The notes: generated by a model from the sequence alone, not told the origin. A DNA stretch of 64,000 nucleotides from Stutzerimonas stutzeri (GCA_002339675.1 DDKB01000015.1:122793-186792), one strand, 5' to 3'. Counted from the stretch's first letter, positions 1-8,115 are shown. Numbers and translations: made by a program.

Positions 1-211
1 ATCCGGCAAGAAAGGCCAGCCCGGGCGTCTGCGCAAGTCGCCCACCCAGCAGCGCCAGGCTGAAGGGATCCCGCGCACCCTGTCCTTGCAGCGTCGAGAG
101 CCAGCCTTCCAGCGCGGCAGGCGCGGGCAGCCGTGGGCACGGAGCCAGCAGCGCCTGCCAGGACAGTCCGCGCACTCTCGCAGCGGACCCGTTTCCTCTA
201 TGTCGGCCCAT
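1..211 (-). CDS. N-terminal fragment of a protein cut by the window edge
   Basis: A leftward reading frame is open from the window edge, and its codon usage and composition look like real protein. It includes segments such as WQALLAPCPRLPAP and DPFSLALLGGRLAQTPGLAF, with a hydrophobic, Leu/Ala/Gly-rich start. I placed the start at an in-frame ATG (209-211). A GTG at 173-175, just before the conserved-looking LSWQALL segment, is an equally reasonable start, and neither has a strong ribosome binding site. The segment reminds me of the N-terminus of some Pseudomonas acyl-CoA dehydrogenases, but with about 60-70 residues visible I cannot assign a function. It is divergent from the next gene. Confidence 0.45.
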   Translation of the reverse strand, partial: MGRHRGNGSAARVRGLSWQALLAPCPRLPAPAALEGWLSTLQGQGARDPFSLALLGGRLAQTPGLAFLAG

Positions 212-324
212 TCGAGACCCCGCTGCGCTCTTGAAAGGCACCACGATAACAACCCGACACCAGAACCGCCTAGCCGCTGCCACGCCCGCGCGACCCAGGG
301 AACGGGCGCTGCTAGACTCGCCGT

Positions 325-927
325 ATGAACTATCTCGCACACCTCCATCTGGGCGGGCCCCAGCCGGGCGCGATGCTCGGCAGCCTGTACGGCGATTTCG
401 TCAAGGGTACGCTTGAGGGCCGCTGGCCCGCGGACATCGAGGCAGGGATTCGCCTGCACCGACGGATCGACGTGTTCACCGACAGCCATCCGAGGGTGCT
501 CCAGGCCAAGCAGCGCTTCGCGCCCGAGCGGCGGCGCTACGCCGGCATTCTGGTGGACCTGTTCTTCGATCATTGCCTGGCCGCCGATTGGCAGGCCTAT
601 GCCGACGAGCCGCTGGGCACGTTTACGGCTCGGGTGTACCGGCTGCTGCACGACACGCAGGAGCTGCCGGGCACGCTCGCCGTGATCGCACCGCGCATGG
701 CCGCGCAGGACTGGCTCGGCAGCTACCGGGACTTCGCCGTGATGGAACAGGTCGTGGCCGGCATGAGTCGCCGCCTGACGCGGCCGGAGGGCCTGGTCGG
801 CGGCGTGGCGGAGCTGGAACGACTCTATGCGCCGCTACGGGAGGATTTCCGCGCCTTCTACCCCGAGTTGCAGGCTTTTGCCAAGCACAACGGGGGCACA
901 TCGGGGCGCGCCGACCCGCCGCGCTGA
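325..927 (+). CDS. acpH: AcpH-like acyl carrier protein phosphodiesterase
   Basis: This 200-residue protein matches the AcpH family (about 190-195 residues in E. coli), which removes the 4'-phosphopantetheine arm from acyl carrier protein in the cytoplasm. The N-terminus MNYLAHLHL, then GSLYGDFVKG and GIRLHRRIDVFTDSHP, carries the family's conserved His and Asp residues, as expected for a metal-dependent HD-like phosphohydrolase. The ATG at 325 gives the canonical family N-terminus, so the start is secure. The gene stands alone, convergent with the flavodoxin gene 10 bp away. The last ten residues are not conserved. Whether ACP is the physiological substrate in pseudomonads is inferred from the family only. 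Confidence 0.8.
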   Translation: MNYLAHLHLGGPQPGAMLGSLYGDFVKGTLEGRWPADIEAGIRLHRRIDVFTDSHPRVLQAKQRFAPERRRYAGILVDLFFDHCLAADWQAYADEPLGTFTARVYRLLHDTQELPGTLAVIAPRMAAQDWLGSYRDFAVMEQVVAGMSRRLTRPEGLVGGVAELERLYAPLREDFRAFYPELQAFAKHNGGTSGRADPPR

Positions 928-937
928 GCCCTGCCGG

Positions 938-1390
938 TCAGTCGCGCAGCGCGGCAGCGAAGCGCGCCAGCCAGGGCTCGGCATCGGTCGCGGGCGTGAC
1001 CGTTTCGCTGGCGTCGAGACGCAGCATATCCTGCACTTCGCGCACGCCCAGCTCGGCATAGAGTTCACGCACCAGCTCGCCGGCCCCGCAGAAGGTATCG
1101 CCATAGCTGGCGTCACCCAGGGCGATGACGCCGCCCGGCAACCCCTGCCAGGCGGGAAACTGGTCGCGAATGGCCGAGTACAGCGGTACGAAGTTGTCCG
1201 GCAGCTCGCCCATGCCGGTCGTGGCTGTCACCACCAGCAGCGCCTCCGGGGCGAAGTCGACGACCTGCTGCAACTGCGCGCGCGGGTCATGCCAGGCGTC
1301 GAAACCCGCCGCCTGCAGAATTGCGGCAGCGTGTCGGGCGACGTCTTCGGCGGTGCCGTAGACCGTGCCGGAGAGGATGGCTACTTTCAT
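938..1390 (-). CDS. Short-chain flavodoxin (MioC-like)
   Basis: This 150-residue single-domain protein has the flavodoxin fold. The N-terminal SGTVYGTAED is the FMN phosphate-binding loop (consensus T/S-x-T-G-x-T, here with Tyr before Gly). VTATTGMGELPDN and LGDASYGDTFCGAG supply the isoalloxazine-contacting loops. It should bind FMN and carry single electrons in the cytoplasm. In P. aeruginosa a comparable flavodoxin gene (PA3435, from memory) lies in the same neighbourhood as folM and folX, which agrees with the two genes that follow here. It is transcribed divergently from the 208-residue protein gene at 1607, with about 216 bp between them for both promoters. Confidence 0.8.
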   Translation of the reverse strand: MKVAILSGTVYGTAEDVARHAAAILQAAGFDAWHDPRAQLQQVVDFAPEALLVVTATTGMGELPDNFVPLYSAIRDQFPAWQGLPGGVIALGDASYGDTFCGAGELVRELYAELGVREVQDMLRLDASETVTPATDAEPWLARFAAALRD

Positions 1391-1606
1391 GAAAGGCTCC
1401 GTTGCAGGTTAAGGCGGACATTATGCCGCATTCGACACACCCGCCTCAGTCGCCAGGTTTTACACTGCCTCACACGCCGGAACTTTGCCGCAGGGATGTG
1501 GTCGCATGGCCGCCCCGCCGCGGCTTATTGGTACCACGGGTAACGGCGGTCATGCGGCGATAAGGAGCCGGCGGTCCGGTCTGCCGGCCCTGAGAGGGAA
1601 ATCGCG

Positions 1607-2233
1607 ATGCCCAAGATCGATCTCACTAGCGCCGAGCTGGCGTATATCAACGAGCTCGTCAGTGGCTCACCCGTGGAGAACGGTGAGACCCGTTCGGGAT
1701 TTCGCGTGGACGGCGGCGAAAAGGCCAACGGCCTGCTGCTGCAGCTCGCCGCCAAGGCCAACCTGACCCTCGAAGCGGAGCTTGCCGACTACTGCATGTC
1801 GTTCCCGCTGCAACTCAAGCAGGACGAGTTCCAGTCGATCCAGCTGCAGCTCGCCCCGCCCACCATCTACGAACGCGGACCCGTATTGCGCGCCTGGCGC
1901 CTGCATCTTGAGGAACCGCTGCCGCTGCTTTCCGATGACGGTCATACCACCAGCCTGCGCGTGCACGAGCTGTCGCCCAACGGCCTGCTGGTCGACGTCG
2001 GCGCCAAGCGCAAGGCGCCCAAGCACCTGCACCTGCACCTGGCGCTGCCCGGCGAGGGCGCACTCGAGATCGACGCCCACCGGATCCGCGACGCTGAAGG
2101 CGGCATGACGGCCTACGAGGTCGAGTACCCCCAGGACCGCGACGCCGAGCGCATCCGCTCCTATCTCTATCAGGAGCATCAGCGCCTGCACCCGGACCTG
2201 CAGCCGGACGTAACGGCACCGGAACCCTCCTGA
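1607..2233 (+). CDS. PilZ-like domain protein of unknown role
   Basis: This is a 208-residue soluble protein with no signal peptide or membrane segment. Residues 1-90 are an acidic helical region. Residues 95-180 look like a beta-rich PilZ-type barrel (SLRVHELSPNGLLVDVG, similar to the family's D/NxSxxG strand). The N-terminal Rx3-4R of the c-di-GMP site is not obvious, so nucleotide binding is uncertain. It occupies the position of the hypothetical gene between the flavodoxin and folM in P. aeruginosa. The start ATG at 1607 follows GAGAGGGAAATCGCG, an acceptable binding site. A role in c-di-GMP response is a guess from fold resemblance only. Confidence 0.6.
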   Translation: MPKIDLTSAELAYINELVSGSPVENGETRSGFRVDGGEKANGLLLQLAAKANLTLEAELADYCMSFPLQLKQDEFQSIQLQLAPPTIYERGPVLRAWRLHLEEPLPLLSDDGHTTSLRVHELSPNGLLVDVGAKRKAPKHLHLHLALPGEGALEIDAHRIRDAEGGMTAYEVEYPQDRDAERIRSYLYQEHQRLHPDLQPDVTAPEPS

Positions 2234-2357
2234 TCGCCGGCGCCCTCACCTGCCCAGGCCTGACGCCGCCGCTGCGGCGATCCAGCGAGCTGGTGTAAGC
2301 TGGCGGACCCGGCGTGCGCCCCGCCACGCCCCATCCAGCAGCTTCCCGGTGAAGGCC

Positions 2358-3068
2358 ATGACCCAGCCAACGGCACCGATTCTGATCACCGGCGCCAGCC
2401 AGCGCATCGGCCTGCATTGCGCCGAGCGCCTGCTCGACGACGGCCAAGCGGTCATCGTCAGCTACCGCACCCCTCGGCCCAGCCTCGAGCGCCTGCGTGA
2501 ACGCGGCGCGACCGTCCTGCAGGCAGACTTCAGCGGTGCCGCCGGCATCCAGGCCTTCATCGAGGTGCTGCACCAGCATGCCCCGGCGCTGCGGGCGATC
2601 GTTCACAACGCCTCCGACTGGCATCCCGAAATGCCGGGCCAAGAGGCCGACGTGTTCCAGCAGATGTTCGAGGTCCACATGCTTGCGCCTTACCTGATCA
2701 ACCTGCACTGCGCCTCCCTGCTGCGCCACGGCGGCCCGGCCGACATCGTGCACATCGGCGACGACGTCACCCGCGCCGGCAGCAAGAAGCACATCGCCTA
2801 CGCCGCCAGCAAGGCCGGCCTGGACAGCCTGACGCTGTCGTTCGCAGCGAGCCTCGCGCCGGCGATCAAGGTCAACGGCATCGCGCCGGCGCTAATCCAG
2901 TTCAACGAAGGCGATGACGACGAGTACCGGCGCAAGGCGCTGGCCAAATCGGCGCTGGGCATCGAGCCCGGCGCCGAGGTGATCTACCAGAGCCTGCGCT
3001 ATCTGCTGGACAATCCCTACGTCACCGGTACCACCCTGAGCGTCAACGGTGGCCGTCACCTGATCTGA
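2358..3068 (+). CDS. folM: Dihydromonapterin reductase FolM (pteridine-type SDR)
   Basis: This is a short-chain dehydrogenase of about 236 residues with the pteridine-reductase signature ITGASQRIG (TGx3RxG instead of the usual TGx3GxG). It also has a YAASKAGLD catalytic Tyr-Lys pair and the C-terminal VTGTTLSVNGGRH. FolM reduces dihydromonapterin (and weakly dihydrofolate) to the tetrahydro form with NADPH. In Pseudomonas, tetrahydromonapterin is the cofactor of phenylalanine hydroxylase. folX follows after 16 bp, so the two make one pathway unit. I chose the ATG at 2358; an in-frame GTG at 2349 is possible. The folE copy that sits between the two genes in P. aeruginosa (from memory) is absent here. 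Confidence 0.87.
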   Translation: MTQPTAPILITGASQRIGLHCAERLLDDGQAVIVSYRTPRPSLERLRERGATVLQADFSGAAGIQAFIEVLHQHAPALRAIVHNASDWHPEMPGQEADVFQQMFEVHMLAPYLINLHCASLLRHGGPADIVHIGDDVTRAGSKKHIAYAASKAGLDSLTLSFAASLAPAIKVNGIAPALIQFNEGDDDEYRRKALAKSALGIEPGAEVIYQSLRYLLDNPYVTGTTLSVNGGRHLI

Positions 3069-3084
3069 CAACCCGAGGACTCCC

Positions 3085-3459
3085 ATGCCCCGACTCGAAC
3101 CCGCCATGGCGCGCATTCGCGTCAAGGACCTGCGACTGCGCACCTACATCGGCATCAAGGAAGAGGAAATCCTCAACCGCCAGGACGTGCTCATCAACCT
3201 GACCATGCTCTACCCGGCCGCCGAGGCCGTACGCGACAACGACATCGAGCATGCGTTGAACTATCGCACCATCACCAAGGCGATCATCCGGCACGTCGAG
3301 GACAACCGTTTTGCCCTGCTCGAGCGGCTCACCCAGGAAATCCTCGATCTGGTAATGGCCCACCCGCAGGTGCGCTACGCCGAAGTGGAAGTAGACAAAC
3401 CGCACGCGCTGCGCTTCGCCGAGTCGGTGTCGATCACCCTGGCCGCACACCGCGACTGA
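3085..3459 (+). CDS. folX: Dihydroneopterin triphosphate 2'-epimerase FolX
   Basis: This 124-residue protein of the FolB/FolX tunnel fold converts 7,8-dihydroneopterin triphosphate to dihydromonapterin triphosphate, the step upstream of FolM. Family features are IRVKDLRLRTYIGIKEEE at the N-terminus, ALNYRTITKAIIRHVE in the middle, and a C-terminal VRYAEVEVDKPHALRFAESVS with the pterin-anchoring region. FolX was preferred over FolB because folM is adjacent and because of the LNYRTITK segment. A ribosome binding site GAGGAC lies before ATG 3085; a second Met at 3106 (MARIRV) could also initiate. It ends 6 bp from the convergent ASRT homologue. Confidence 0.87.
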   Translation: MPRLEPAMARIRVKDLRLRTYIGIKEEEILNRQDVLINLTMLYPAAEAVRDNDIEHALNYRTITKAIIRHVEDNRFALLERLTQEILDLVMAHPQVRYAEVEVDKPHALRFAESVSITLAAHRD

Positions 3460-3465
3460 GCGGCG

Positions 3466-3837
3466 TCAGTCGCTGCCGTAGGCCAGGGTGGTCATCAGCG
3501 CCAGGTCCGCGTGGCGGGCGTCGAGGCGCGTGTGCTGGATCACCACCGGCACGCTGGAGACAAACACGCTGGCATAGTCGGTCTCGCGCGGCAGCGGCGC
3601 GGGATCGTCGAGATCGTCGAAACGCAGGTGCAGGGTGCGACGCGCCGGGACCTCGATCCGGAAGGGCCCGAGAGGGTCGCGATCGGCGAAATACAGCGTC
3701 AGCTCGATCGCCGCAGGCACCGGCCCGGTATTCAGGATGCAGGCGGCCTCGTGGCTGCGCAGCGCCGGCTCGTCAGGCCTCGGCCCAAGCGCCGGCAGGT
3801 AGCCTTCGGCGATTACCCAGTGTCGTTTTCCGATCAC
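3466..3837 (-). CDS. Sensory rhodopsin transducer (ASRT) homologue
   Basis: This 123-residue protein is clearly related to the soluble Anabaena sensory rhodopsin transducer family. WVIAEGYLP, SHEAACILNTG, PARRTLHLRFDDLDDPAPLP and VVIQHTRLDARHADLALMTT run co-linearly over the whole length. ASRT is a small all-beta tetramer that in cyanobacteria couples a photosensory rhodopsin to gene expression. In bacteria without rhodopsin the family is of unknown function and has been suggested to bind carbohydrate or DNA. The start is GTG at 3837, preceded by AGGAG with 7-nt spacing; the overlapping ATGTGA means an ATG start is impossible. No rhodopsin gene is present in the window. Confidence 0.82.
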   Translation of the reverse strand: MIGKRHWVIAEGYLPALGPRPDEPALRSHEAACILNTGPVPAAIELTLYFADRDPLGPFRIEVPARRTLHLRFDDLDDPAPLPRETDYASVFVSSVPVVIQHTRLDARHADLALMTTLAYGSD

Positions 3838-3987
3838 ATCCGCTCTCCTCGCGTAGACGGGCAGCCGGCTGGCTGCCCCTGTTCAGCGGAAACGACCAGC
3901 CAGTGAAAGTTCCCGGCCGCTTGCTGGCCCGCCGCAGGCGTCGAGGTTATGATCGCGCCGACGTCTGCAACGCCGAGATCCCGAACG

Positions 3988-4281
3988 ATGAACGACCAAG
4001 AACGTACCGAACTCGAAGCCGCCGCCTTTCGCCGCCTGGTCCAGCATCTGCGCAGCCGCCCGGATGCCCAGAACATCGACCTGATGAACCTGGCCGGCTT
4101 CTGCCGCAACTGCCTGTCCAAGTGGTACAAGGCCGCGGCCGATGACCTTGAGATACCGGTGAGCCTCGACGAGGCTCGCGAAGAGGTCTACGGCATGCCC
4201 TACGCCGAGTGGAAGCGCCGTTACCAGAAGGAAGCGACTGCCGAGCAGCAGGCAGCATTCGACAAGAGCCAGAAGCCATGA
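3988..4281 (+). CDS. DUF1244 family small protein
   Basis: This 97-residue conserved protein matches the DUF1244 family. It has a helical N-terminus (AAAFRRLVQHLRSRPDAQNIDLMNLAGFCRNCLSKWY) followed by a segment ending VYGMPYAEWKRRYQ. The FCRNC motif places two cysteines three residues apart, possibly a metal or redox site. The first Met at 3988 gives the family N-terminus; further upstream in-frame codons add non-conserved residues. The stop overlaps the start of the HopJ-like gene (ATGA), so the two are translationally coupled. The function is not known. Confidence 0.85.
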   Translation: MNDQERTELEAAAFRRLVQHLRSRPDAQNIDLMNLAGFCRNCLSKWYKAAADDLEIPVSLDEAREEVYGMPYAEWKRRYQKEATAEQQAAFDKSQKP

Positions 4282-4637
4282 CCAGCCTGCGAGACTTCCG
4301 CGCCCGGTTGCGCAACCGCAACCATCCGTTCAGCGACACGCTCGCCTTTATCGGCAACGCGTACGACTACCAGCCGAGCCGCTTCTTCAACGGTAGCGTC
4401 GAGAATGCCGCCGGCGAGAACGAAGGCGCCTGCAAAACCCTTGGCCTTGCCGTGCTGGAGGGCTTCACCACCGAGGAAGCCCTGCTGGCATTTGGCGAAC
4501 ACTACCAGGCTGTACTGGAAAACCCCGGCGGCGCGGACCATCGCAACATTCGCGCACTGATGGAGACCGGGCTGCCCGGAGTCCGCTTCGACGAGCAACC
4601 GCTGCGGCGCAAGCCGGTGAATTTCCAGGAGAAATAA
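4278..4637 (+). CDS. HopJ-like (type III effector HopJ family) protein
   Basis: This 119-residue protein belongs to the HopJ family: it begins with a short helix, then HPFSDTLAFIGNAYDYQPSRFFNGSVENAAGENEGACKT, and ends LPGVRFDEQPLRRK. The family was named after a P. syringae effector, but most members are chromosomal genes in non-pathogens and are unlikely to be secreted. Nothing here suggests a type III secretion signal or hrp box. It starts at the ATG that overlaps the DUF1244 stop, so the pair form a two-gene operon. The function is unknown. Confidence 0.82.
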   Translation: MTSLRDFRARLRNRNHPFSDTLAFIGNAYDYQPSRFFNGSVENAAGENEGACKTLGLAVLEGFTTEEALLAFGEHYQAVLENPGGADHRNIRALMETGLPGVRFDEQPLRRKPVNFQEK

Positions 4638-4851
4638 AAAAGGGCCGGCCAGGCACTTGGGGAAGGCTATTGACGGACGGCCCTGAAAACAGAGAGGAGT
4701 TTCACGCGCAGTCTGCCGCGTGGCCCCTGCAGCGCCCAGTAGGCAATCCTCATCGACCGGATAGCGCAACGCTATTGGCGAGCCTGCGCACCCTTTCCCC
4801 GCCAGGGCAAAGCCGGTAAGGTCCGGGCCGTTTCCCACCGGAGTCAATTGC

Positions 4852-5607
4852 ATGCCCATCGCTGCCCTGTCTGGCCCGCAGTACCTGCGCGAAGGTCTGA
4901 AACTGATCCTGAGCCCGGGACTTCGGCTGTTCGTCATACTGCCGCTGACCGTCAACCTGCTGCTGTTCGGCGGCCTGATCTACCTCGCCCTGCGCCAGTT
5001 CGAAGGCTGGGTCGATGCCTTCATGCCCAGCCTGCCGGACTGGCTGATGTTTCTCGAATACCTGCTCTGGCCGCTATTCGTGACGCTGGTGGTGCTGATG
5101 GTGTTCTTTACCTTCACCTTGCTGGCCAACATCATCGCCGCGCCATTCAATGGTTTCCTTGCAGAAAAGGTCGAGACTGTGGCCCGCGGCGAGGACAGCT
5201 CGCCGCCCTTCAGCTGGACCGAGCTGCTGGCCATGCTGCCCCGTACGCTCGGCCGCGAGGCACGCAAGCTGGGCTATTTCGCGCCCCGTGCGCTGGCGCT
5301 GCTGGCGCTATCCTTCATTCCGGTGGTCAACCTAGCCGCCGCGCCGCTGTGGCTGCTGTTCGGCGTCTGGATGATGGCCGTGCAGTACATCGACTACCCG
5401 GCCGACAACAACAAGCTGAGCTGGACGGAGATGATGGTCTGGCTGCGTCAGCGCCGCTGGAAGAGCCTGAGTTTCGGCGCGGTGACCTACGCAGCCCTGC
5501 TGGTGCCCGGGCTCAACCTGCTGGTCATGCCCGCTGCCGTCGCCGGCGCGACGCTGTTCTGGGTACGCGAGGGCGGTCCCCAGTCGCTGCCCGTCGCACG
5601 GGGATGA
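4852..5607 (+). CDS. cysZ: Sulfate transporter CysZ
   Basis: This 251-residue inner-membrane protein closely matches CysZ (253 residues in E. coli), which brings sulfate in for cysteine biosynthesis. Hydrophobic segments occur near residues 22-48, 68-95, 140-180 and 205-235. The conserved segment FNGFLAEKVE follows the second helix, and the characteristic AVQYIDYPADNNKL lies near residue 180. The ATG at 4852 follows a CCGGAGTCAATTGC binding site. It stands alone downstream of hopJ after about 210 bp. Regulation by CysB is typical of the family but no site was identified. Confidence 0.88.
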   Translation: MPIAALSGPQYLREGLKLILSPGLRLFVILPLTVNLLLFGGLIYLALRQFEGWVDAFMPSLPDWLMFLEYLLWPLFVTLVVLMVFFTFTLLANIIAAPFNGFLAEKVETVARGEDSSPPFSWTELLAMLPRTLGREARKLGYFAPRALALLALSFIPVVNLAAAPLWLLFGVWMMAVQYIDYPADNNKLSWTEMMVWLRQRRWKSLSFGAVTYAALLVPGLNLLVMPAAVAGATLFWVREGGPQSLPVARG

Positions 5608-5662
5608 ACTGCTGATCGCGGGGGTGTCTAGATCTGAACACTTCGGATTCAGGAGACCCGCC

Positions 5663-6274
5663 ATGGCGCTCACCGCCCTAGCCATCAACTGCACCCTCAA
5701 GGCCTCACCAGCCGAATCATCCTGCGGCCTGCTGCTGTCCCAGGCCGAACAGGCCCTCGAAGAACTGGGCGTGCGCTGCGAACAGGTCCGCGCGGTGGAC
5801 TTCAACATCAAACCGGGGGTCACGTCGGATGAAGGGGCCGGCGACGATTGGCCGGCGATTCGGGAGAAGGTGCTGGCGGCTGACATCCTGCTGCTCGGCA
5901 CACCGATCTGGCTCGGGCACCCGTCCAGCGTCTGCCAGCGAGTACTGGAACGCCTCGACGCCTTCATCGACGAAGTCGATGACCAGCAGCGCATGGTTTC
6001 GTACGGGCGGGTCGCCTGTGTGGCGGTGGTGGGCAATGAGGACGGCGCCCATCACGTGGTGGCGGAGCTGTTCCAGGGGCTCAACGACGTCGGCTTCAGC
6101 ATTCCGGCGAACGGCTGCACCTACTGGGTCGGGCAGGCGATGGGCTCGACCGACTACAAGGACCTTGCCGACCCCGGCGACAAGATCCGCAAGACCAACG
6201 CCATGCTGGCGCGCAACGCGGTGCACCTGGCCCAACTGCTCAAGAACGACGGCTATCCGGGCGCATCTGGCTGA
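5663..6274 (+). CDS. NAD(P)H-dependent FMN reductase / flavodoxin-like protein
   Basis: This 203-residue cytoplasmic flavodoxin-fold protein has an N-terminal NCTLKASPAESSCGLLL loop, the typical FMN-phosphate site of the NADPH-dependent FMN reductase family. LGTPIWLGHPSSVCQRVLERLDAF and VVGNEDGAHHVVAELFQGLNDVGF match the second and third flavin-contacting regions. Likely substrates are quinones, flavins or azo compounds, but none can be chosen from sequence. AGGAG at 5651 is spaced 7 bp from ATG 5663, which fixes the start. It is convergent with the old yellow enzyme gene; the 69-bp gap holds a hairpin-forming GCCACCGCACCGGTGGC. Confidence 0.8.
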   Translation: MALTALAINCTLKASPAESSCGLLLSQAEQALEELGVRCEQVRAVDFNIKPGVTSDEGAGDDWPAIREKVLAADILLLGTPIWLGHPSSVCQRVLERLDAFIDEVDDQQRMVSYGRVACVAVVGNEDGAHHVVAELFQGLNDVGFSIPANGCTYWVGQAMGSTDYKDLADPGDKIRKTNAMLARNAVHLAQLLKNDGYPGASG

Positions 6275-6343
6275 GGCGCGGTATGCGCGCCGCCTGCGCG
6301 GAGCCCGCGCCACCGCACCGGTGGCGTCGGCCCCGGATGGCTA

Positions 6344-7453
6344 TCAGGCCAGCGACTTCAGCGCCTCGCGGCTGAACGGCAGGATGTCCTGCATACGCCC
6401 CTCGCGTACCTTGAGCGCCCAGTCCGGGTCGCAGATCAGCGCACGCCCCACCGCCACCAGGTCGAATTCACGCTTGTTCAGGCGCTCCAGCAGGCCTTCG
6501 ATGTTAGCCGGCTGGGCGACCTTGTCGGTCTTGACCATGAACTGCAGAAACTCGCCATCCAGCCCGACGCTACCGACCGTGATGGTCGGCTTGCCGGTGA
6601 GCTGGCGGGTCCAGCCGGCCAGGTTGAGGTCGGAGCCCTCGAATTCCGGCTCCCAGAACCGACGCGTCGAGCAGTGGAAGATATCCACGCCAGCCGCTGC
6701 GATCGGCGCCAGGAACTCGCCCAGCGCTTCGGGACTGTTGACCAGCCGTGCGGTGTAGTCCTGCTGCTTCCACTGGGAAAAGCGGAAGATGATCGGGAAC
6801 CCCTCGCCCACGGCTGTACGGACGGCCTGGACCAGCTCGACGGCAAAGCGGGAACGGTTGGCCAGGCTGCCGCCGTATTCATCGGTGCGCTGGTTGCTGC
6901 CTTCCCAGAAGAACTGATCGATCAGGTAACCGTGGGCACCGTGGATCTCGACACCGTCCATGCCGATCGCCTTGGCGTCGGCGGCGGCCTTCGCGAACGC
7001 GGCGATCACCTCGCGGATGTCCTGGGTGGTCATGCCATGCACGACGACCTCGCCGTCCTTCAGCTTTTCCATCGGACCGTAGGCCGGCACTTCCGGCTCC
7101 GGCTCGGTGCCCTTGCGCCGTACGTTACCGACGTGCCAGAGCTGCGGCACGATCTTGCCGCCGGCCGCGTGCACGGCCTCGACCACGGCCTTCCAGCCGG
7201 CCAGGGCATCCTCGCCATAGAAGCGCGGCACCTGGGGGTAGCCGTTGGCGGCCGCATGGCCAACCGTGGTGCCCTCGGTGATGATCAGGCCGACGCCCGA
7301 TGCGGCGCGGCGACGGTAGTACTCGACCACTTCGGCGGTGGGCACGCCGTTGGGCGAGAACGAGCGCGTCATCGGGGCCATCACCACGCGCGTCGGCAAA
7401 TGCAGGTTGCCGAGCTGGAACGGCTGGAACAGGGCGTCTACGGCTGCGGTCAT
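6344..7453 (-). CDS. Old yellow enzyme family NADH:flavin oxidoreductase (NemA-like)
   Basis: This 369-residue FMN-dependent ene-reductase has a TIM barrel. Motifs include VVMAPMTRSFSPNG near the N-terminus, IITEGT, the substrate-binding HGAHGYLIDQFFW, and SNQRTDEYGGSLANRSRF, the family hallmark. The GRALICDPDW phosphate-binding segment lies near the C-terminus. It probably reduces electrophilic alkenes, quinones or nitro compounds using NAD(P)H. It is the downstream partner of a TetR repressor gene, and a 12-bp sequence repeated upstream of both genes suggests electrophile-responsive control like E. coli nemRA. The start at ATG 7453 follows an AGGAGACACCG binding site. Confidence 0.9.
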   Translation of the reverse strand: MTAAVDALFQPFQLGNLHLPTRVVMAPMTRSFSPNGVPTAEVVEYYRRRAASGVGLIITEGTTVGHAAANGYPQVPRFYGEDALAGWKAVVEAVHAAGGKIVPQLWHVGNVRRKGTEPEPEVPAYGPMEKLKDGEVVVHGMTTQDIREVIAAFAKAAADAKAIGMDGVEIHGAHGYLIDQFFWEGSNQRTDEYGGSLANRSRFAVELVQAVRTAVGEGFPIIFRFSQWKQQDYTARLVNSPEALGEFLAPIAAAGVDIFHCSTRRFWEPEFEGSDLNLAGWTRQLTGKPTITVGSVGLDGEFLQFMVKTDKVAQPANIEGLLERLNKREFDLVAVGRALICDPDWALKVREGRMQDILPFSREALKSLA

Positions 7454-7485
7454 CGGTGTCTCCTCGTAGGTGGTTGGCACAAAGC

Positions 7486-7497
7486 GACCGGTCGTCT
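7486..7497. promoter_or_regulatory. Putative TetR operator upstream of the ene-reductase
   Basis: GACCGGTCGTCT lies 33 bp upstream of the ene-reductase start. Its centre, CGACCGGTCG, is a perfect palindrome. The identical 12-mer occurs upstream of the tetR gene in the same orientation. A shared operator is inferred. Confidence 0.6.
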
Positions 7498-7518
7498 CAC
7501 CGTTCGCGAAAAAATTGA

Positions 7519-8115
7519 TCAGCGCGCGGTCAACAGGCGCTCGAGTTGGGTCAGGAAGATCTGCAGCGGGGCGACCGAGCGTCCGACCTTCATCCGCAGC
7601 AGCGCACCTTCCCAGGCATTGCCGATGAACTCGGCAAGCGCCCGGCAATCCGTGTGCGGCGCGATCTCCTCTGCACTGCGCGCCTCCTCGAGGCAGCCCG
7701 ACAGAATCTCGACCGAGCGTTGCAGGATGCCTTCGACCCGCTGCCCGATCGGCTGGGACAGCTCGGCCATCTCGAAACTGAGGCTACCGATGAAGCAGTG
7801 GTGCTCGGGGCGCTCTTGCCGCGAGAAGTGTGCCACCAGCTCGGCGTAGTCACCGATGACCCGGGCGCAGGGGCGCGGCGACGGGCGGGTCAGCGCAGCC
7901 TGGTAGCGTTCGAGCCGCGGGGCGTAGAGATGGTCAAGCGCCTGCAGGGCGAAATCTTCCTTGCTGGCGAAGTAATGGTAGAAGGACCCTTTGGGAATGC
8001 CGGCCGCCTGGACGATCTCCAGAACGCCGGTGCCGTGGTAGCCGCGCCGGGTCATGACCTGAGCGCCCTTGGCCAGGATCAGTTCGCGCTTGTCGATGCG
8101 GGCTCGATTATTCAT
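7519..8115 (-). CDS. TetR/AcrR family repressor (NemR-like)
   Basis: This 198-residue TetR-family regulator has an N-terminal helix-turn-helix (GYHGTGVLEIVQAAGIPKGSFYHYFASKEDF, roughly residues 25-57) and a C-terminal ligand domain. A cysteine at residue 107 in the segment HHCFIGSLSFEM sits where E. coli NemR carries its redox-sensitive Cys106, so sensing of electrophiles or reactive chlorine is a reasonable inference. It is encoded directly upstream of the ene-reductase with 65 bp between. A 12-bp operator-like sequence is found 15 bp upstream of this gene and again before its partner, implying autoregulation. MNNRARIDKR at 8115 was chosen over an in-frame Met four codons upstream at 8127. 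Confidence 0.87.
   Translation of the reverse strand: MNNRARIDKRELILAKGAQVMTRRGYHGTGVLEIVQAAGIPKGSFYHYFASKEDFALQALDHLYAPRLERYQAALTRPSPRPCARVIGDYAELVAHFSRQERPEHHCFIGSLSFEMAELSQPIGQRVEGILQRSVEILSGCLEEARSAEEIAPHTDCRALAEFIGNAWEGALLRMKVGRSVAPLQIFLTQLERLLTAR

Noticed and set aside
4278..4637. HopJ-like gene as a type III effector
   Set aside because: No hrp promoter, chaperone or secretion genes; family members are mostly chromosomal in non-pathogens.
4638..4700. Possible terminator AAAAAAGGGCCG...CGGCCCTG after the hopJ-like gene
   Set aside because: The loop is about 30 nt and the T run would serve only a leftward transcript, where no gene ends.
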